NCBI GenBank assembly: GCA_016787085.1
Contig: JAEUVJ010000012.1
Span: 1 to 64,000 of the forward strand
Direction: 5' to 3'
From: Chitinophagaceae bacterium
GTDB lineage: Bacteria; Bacteroidota; Bacteroidia; Chitinophagales; Chitinophagaceae
Length of the DNA: 64,000 nucleotides
Positions 61,234 to 64,000 of this stretch are shown piece by piece. Below the pieces are notes generated by a model. The model saw only the letters and a list, made by a program, of their open reading frames with translations, was not told where the DNA came from and ran no database searches. The position numbers and the translations under genes are program-made. Within the stretch, counting starts at the first letter, position 1. Every line of letters starts with the position of its first letter.

Positions 61234-62946
61234 TTACCGGATAAAAGTAACCTTAGTGATCTTTCCATTATTCACTTCGTAAACAGCCACGGCATTGATT
61301 GTCTGATTACCTGCCCTCACTTTTTCCTGGTCTATTACTTTGTTGCCTATAACGATCCGCTTCACTATTTCACAATACAGGTTAGGTACCTGGTTAAAAA
61401 AAGTTTCATAATTTTTTCTCATTCCCGCCTTACCCTTGTCAGGTTTTAGTTCTCCGAAGTCGTACAACTCAATATCGCCGGCATAGGTGTCCATGAAGGC
61501 GTCAATATCTCTTGCGTTATACGCATTCAGTTGCCGCTGTACTATTTCTTCAGGTGATTCAATGACCAAAGAATCTGGGTGCAGCTGTTTCCCGTTTTTG
61601 AATATGATCTTTATTGTATTCAGGTGCTGCAATGATTCCAGCGGGTTTTTCTCCAATAGCAGCAGGTCGGCATTCTTTCCTTTTTCAATACTTCCCCATT
61701 GTTGTTCTTTGCCAAAACCAATAGCCGGGTTGATCGTAGAGGCTTTCAATATTTCTGCATTGGATAACCCGGCTTTTTGCATGGCTTCCAGTTCCTGCAG
61801 GAAAGAAGAGGCATGCATAGTGCCGATATTGCCGGCATCCGTACCGGAGACAATATTTATTCCTGCTTTCACCAGTTTTGCAAGATTCACGCCTGCGATC
61901 GAATCTTCTTTGAATTCACTGGCAGGGATACCTGTTTTGCGCAATGACTTTAATGCAAAAGGCATATCTGTGTCAGGCATGGCTTCCGGGTCGGTCAATG
62001 AGCCGTAGGTAAAAGCATTCGCCCACGCAAGGTCCTGCGGATGGTTCGGCAGTCTTCCGGAAAATACACGATAATAATTGAGACCAACGATCAGGGTTGG
62101 TATATACGTGATCTTTTTCTCTTTCCATACTTTGATGATATCATCCGGAATCACGGCATCGGTAACGCTATGCACCAGGATATCTGCACCGGCTTCCACA
62201 GCCAGTTTTGCTGTATTTAATTCAGTAGCATGTACGGTTAGCTTCAGCCCGTTCTTATGTGTTTGTTCTGCAATGTATTTCACCAGCGGGAAGTTCTTTT
62301 CGGCCGGCATGGTATTCCCGGCGATATACCAGATCTTGATAAAGTCCGGTTTTTGCGGCAGCATTTTTTGAAATAACTGGTCTGCTTCCTGTTCATTCGT
62401 GATCTTAATGATAGGCTTGTCATCGCCAAATTGTGTTCTGTCCACCATCGAGAACAAAGGGCCGGTCACTAATACGTTCGGGGAAACAGTGGAAGCAGCG
62501 ATCGAATCCCTGACAACAAAGTTGCCCATCGGACCGCCGACATCTATTACTGTGGTAATGCCCATCCTCAGGTAGCGGTGCAGGTAGTCTTTGGCGTTTT
62601 GCAAACCGAAAGCCTTTTCTTTTTCATATGGGACTTTCTTGCGAAAATCTATTACGTCCGGTCTTGTATATAAGCCGCCCGACTGAAAAAAATGGATATG
62701 CGCATCCGTCATGCCCGGCATCAGGAACTGGGCGGTGCCATCTATCACCTTTGCACCTGCCGGTAATTTGACTTTATTGGTTGCAGCTACCTGTTCAATT
62801 TTTTCGCCGTTGATCACAACGGTCTGGCCGGGAATAGCTTTACCGGATTTGACATCAATGAGGGTGATGTTGGAGATATAAACAGACTGGGAGAGTGCTG
62901 TAATGTATATGAGTAATGATGAAAGAAAGATGAGGAGTCTTCTCAT
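61234..62946 (-). CDS. Secreted amidohydrolase fused to a SnoaL/NTF2-like domain
   Basis: A 570-residue protein with signal peptide (MRRLLIFLSSLLIYITALSQ). Residues about 25-445 are an imidazolonepropionase-type amidohydrolase: PGMTDAHIHF (metal His), GITTVIDVGG, FIKIWY, LTVHATELN, ILVHSVTDA and VSGTDAGNIG. After the usual end (GKNADLLLLEKNPLESL...IFKNGKQ) a second domain of about 115 residues follows (IVQRQLNAYNARDIDAFMDTYAGDIELYDFG...VAVYEVNNGKITKVTFI), a SnoaL/NTF2-like cone. Such a fusion is uncommon; the second part may bind ligand or aid assembly. Periplasmic or secreted hydrolase of unknown substrate. Confidence 0.9.
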   Translation of the reverse strand: MRRLLIFLSSLLIYITALSQSVYISNITLIDVKSGKAIPGQTVVINGEKIEQVAATNKVKLPAGAKVIDGTAQFLMPGMTDAHIHFFQSGGLYTRPDVIDFRKKVPYEKEKAFGLQNAKDYLHRYLRMGITTVIDVGGPMGNFVVRDSIAASTVSPNVLVTGPLFSMVDRTQFGDDKPIIKITNEQEADQLFQKMLPQKPDFIKIWYIAGNTMPAEKNFPLVKYIAEQTHKNGLKLTVHATELNTAKLAVEAGADILVHSVTDAVIPDDIIKVWKEKKITYIPTLIVGLNYYRVFSGRLPNHPQDLAWANAFTYGSLTDPEAMPDTDMPFALKSLRKTGIPASEFKEDSIAGVNLAKLVKAGINIVSGTDAGNIGTMHASSFLQELEAMQKAGLSNAEILKASTINPAIGFGKEQQWGSIEKGKNADLLLLEKNPLESLQHLNTIKIIFKNGKQLHPDSLVIESPEEIVQRQLNAYNARDIDAFMDTYAGDIELYDFGELKPDKGKAGMRKNYETFFNQVPNLYCEIVKRIVIGNKVIDQEKVRAGNQTINAVAVYEVNNGKITKVTFIR

Positions 62947-63043
62947 GTTTTTTTCTTCAAGGTAGCATTCTTTTAATAATATGGAATAATCATCCGGCAG
63001 ACCACGGAAGGAATAGAGGTGATAGTCAATTCCCTCAGTTCCT

Positions 63044-63051
63044 TATCTTTG
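63044..63051 (+). promoter_or_regulatory. -7 element giving a near-leaderless glnS mRNA
   Basis: TATCTTTG, fitting TAnnTTTG, ends 6 bases before the glnS ATG, so the transcript would have almost no leader. No clear TTTG is found at -33. Confidence 0.5.
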
Positions 63052-63057
63052 TAAACT

Positions 63058-64000
63058 ATGTCTGAAGAAGTAAAAAAAGAAGAACGCAGTCTCAATTTCC
63101 TGGAAGAGATCATAGAAGAGGACCTGAAAAGCGGTAAATACAAAAGTATTGTGACCCGTTTTCCACCGGAGCCGAACGGTTACCTGCATATGGGCCATGC
63201 CACCAGCATCTGCCTGAACTTCGGCCTGAGCAAAAAGTATGGCGGTTATACCAATCTTCGCTTTGATGATACCAACCCTACAACCGAAGAAATTGAGTAT
63301 GTAGAAAGCATCAAGGGTGACATCCGCTGGTTAGGCTTTGAATGGAAGAATGAACACTACGCTTCAGATTACTTTGACCAGTTATATGAGTATGCCATTA
63401 CCCTGATCAAAAAGGGGCTCGCCTATGTGGACGACAGCAGTTCAGAAGAAATAGCAGCCATGAAAGGCACACCCACAGAGCCGGGGAAGAACAGTCCTTA
63501 CCGTGATCGCAACGCAGAAGTGAACCTGAACTTATTTGAGAGAATGAAAAGCGGGGAGTTTCCTGACGGGACACACACGTTACGGGCTAAAATTGATATG
63601 GCGCATACCAATATGCTGATGCGTGATCCCGTGTTGTACCGCATCAAGCATGCCCATCACCACCAGACCGGGGATAAATGGTGCATTTACCCGATGTATG
63701 ATTTTGCTCACGGGCAAAGTGATAGCATCGAACAGGTGACGCATTCCATCTGTACACTGGAGTTTGTTCCTCACCGGGAATTATATGACTGGTTGATCGA
63801 AAATCTGGAGATATATCCTTCACATCAGTACGAATTTGCCCGCCGCAATCTTTCTTATACCGTAATGAGCAAAAGAAAGCTGTTGCAATTGGTCACGGAG
63901 AATCATGTGGCTGGCTGGGATGATCCACGTATGCCGACGATCAGTGGTTTGCGCCGCCGCGGCTATACGCCTGAGAGTATCCGTGAATTTTGCGACAGGA
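63058..64000 (+). CDS. glnS: Glutaminyl-tRNA synthetase (N-terminal part)
   Basis: The ATG at 63058 begins 314 codons that run off the window. It is a class I synthetase: [15 protein letters not shown] with the HIGH-type motif HMGH at residues 44-47, the glutaminyl-specific surroundings ([36 protein letters not shown]), and the KMSKS-type motif VMSKRKL near residue 270. It attaches glutamine to tRNA-Gln in the cytoplasm. A -7 element ends 6 bases before the ATG, suggesting a leaderless transcript. The rest of the gene lies outside the window. Confidence 0.97.
   Translation, partial: MSEEVKKEERSLNFLEEIIEEDLKSGKYKSIVTRFPPEPNGYLHMGHATSICLNFGLSKKYGGYTNLRFDDTNPTTEEIEYVESIKGDIRWLGFEWKNEHYASDYFDQLYEYAITLIKKGLAYVDDSSSEEIAAMKGTPTEPGKNSPYRDRNAEVNLNLFERMKSGEFPDGTHTLRAKIDMAHTNMLMRDPVLYRIKHAHHHQTGDKWCIYPMYDFAHGQSDSIEQVTHSICTLEFVPHRELYDWLIENLEIYPSHQYEFARRNLSYTVMSKRKLLQLVTENHVAGWDDPRMPTISGLRRRGYTPESIREFCDR

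Noticed and set aside
1..64000. tRNA, rRNA or riboswitch genes
   Set aside because: No cloverleaf with a conserved TTCGA-type arm, no rRNA stretch and no recognised riboswitch consensus was seen on reading; a covariance-model scan could still find weak cases.

Overview
The window reads as chromosome of a Bacteroidota bacterium, most likely a member of the Chitinophagaceae/Chitinophagales. The indicators are two very large secreted proteins ending in the gliding-motility-associated (type B) C-terminal domain of the type IX secretion system, a PorP/SprF-like partner, a FecI-type sigma / FecR / TonB-dependent receptor locus, three head-GIN (DUF2807) lipoproteins, many lipoproteins and CarboxypepD_reg-like domains, almost no Shine-Dalgarno sequences, and several promoters of the Bacteroidota form TTTG...TAnnTTTG. 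No rRNA, tRNA, CRISPR array, prophage or intact insertion sequence was seen.

Layout. 0-9 kb: lipoproteins, a dienelactone hydrolase, a head-GIN protein, a heptaheme cytochrome, a tandem pair of tiny SET-domain methyltransferases, a RhlE-type DEAD-box helicase, a FAS1 protein and an RRM RNA-binding protein. 9-24 kb: fatty acid desaturase, a 1066-residue type B secreted protein, a Ca2+-type P-ATPase, a diheme cytochrome c, an alpha/beta hydrolase, SMC and an acyl-CoA-binding protein. 24-39 kb: secreted and envelope enzymes (CotH-like protein, PafA-like phosphatase, lipase, MFS transporter, metallo-beta-lactamase-fold hydrolase, second head-GIN protein, acyltransferase 3, LytS/LytTR two-component pair, amidohydrolase, sulfatase). 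39-40.8 kb: a histone-H1-like/SWIB protein preceded by a cluster of palindromic sites, and a DoxX protein.

40.8-46.6 kb is the accessory part: short AT-richer genes mostly on the minus strand (unknown protein, DUF2200, DUF3667, GNAT, MarR, a decayed integrase-like protein) and one plus-strand Kelch lipoprotein, separated by long non-coding spacers full of hairpins. Two different minus-strand genes sit between the same pair of repeats (A and B), which looks like gene exchange inside conserved flanks. 46.9-53.6 kb is a cell-surface-signalling locus: ECF sigma factor, FecR anti-sigma, a separate STN-domain outer-membrane protein with 16-residue repeats, a TonB-dependent receptor lacking its own STN domain, and a head-GIN lipoprotein. 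54.6-58.7 kb holds a SprF-like protein with a WG-repeat/PKD type B adhesin, followed by a polysaccharide deacetylase, an amidohydrolase fused to a SnoaL-like domain, and the start of glnS.

The most interesting leads are: (1) eukaryote-like chromatin parts in one window, a tandem SET pair plus a Lys/Ala-tailed SWIB protein with an unusual palindrome cluster upstream; (2) the A-gene-B modules around 40.8-43.4 kb; (3) the signalling locus in which the STN domain is supplied by a separate repeat protein. All functional calls come from reading sequence by eye; no database search was run.
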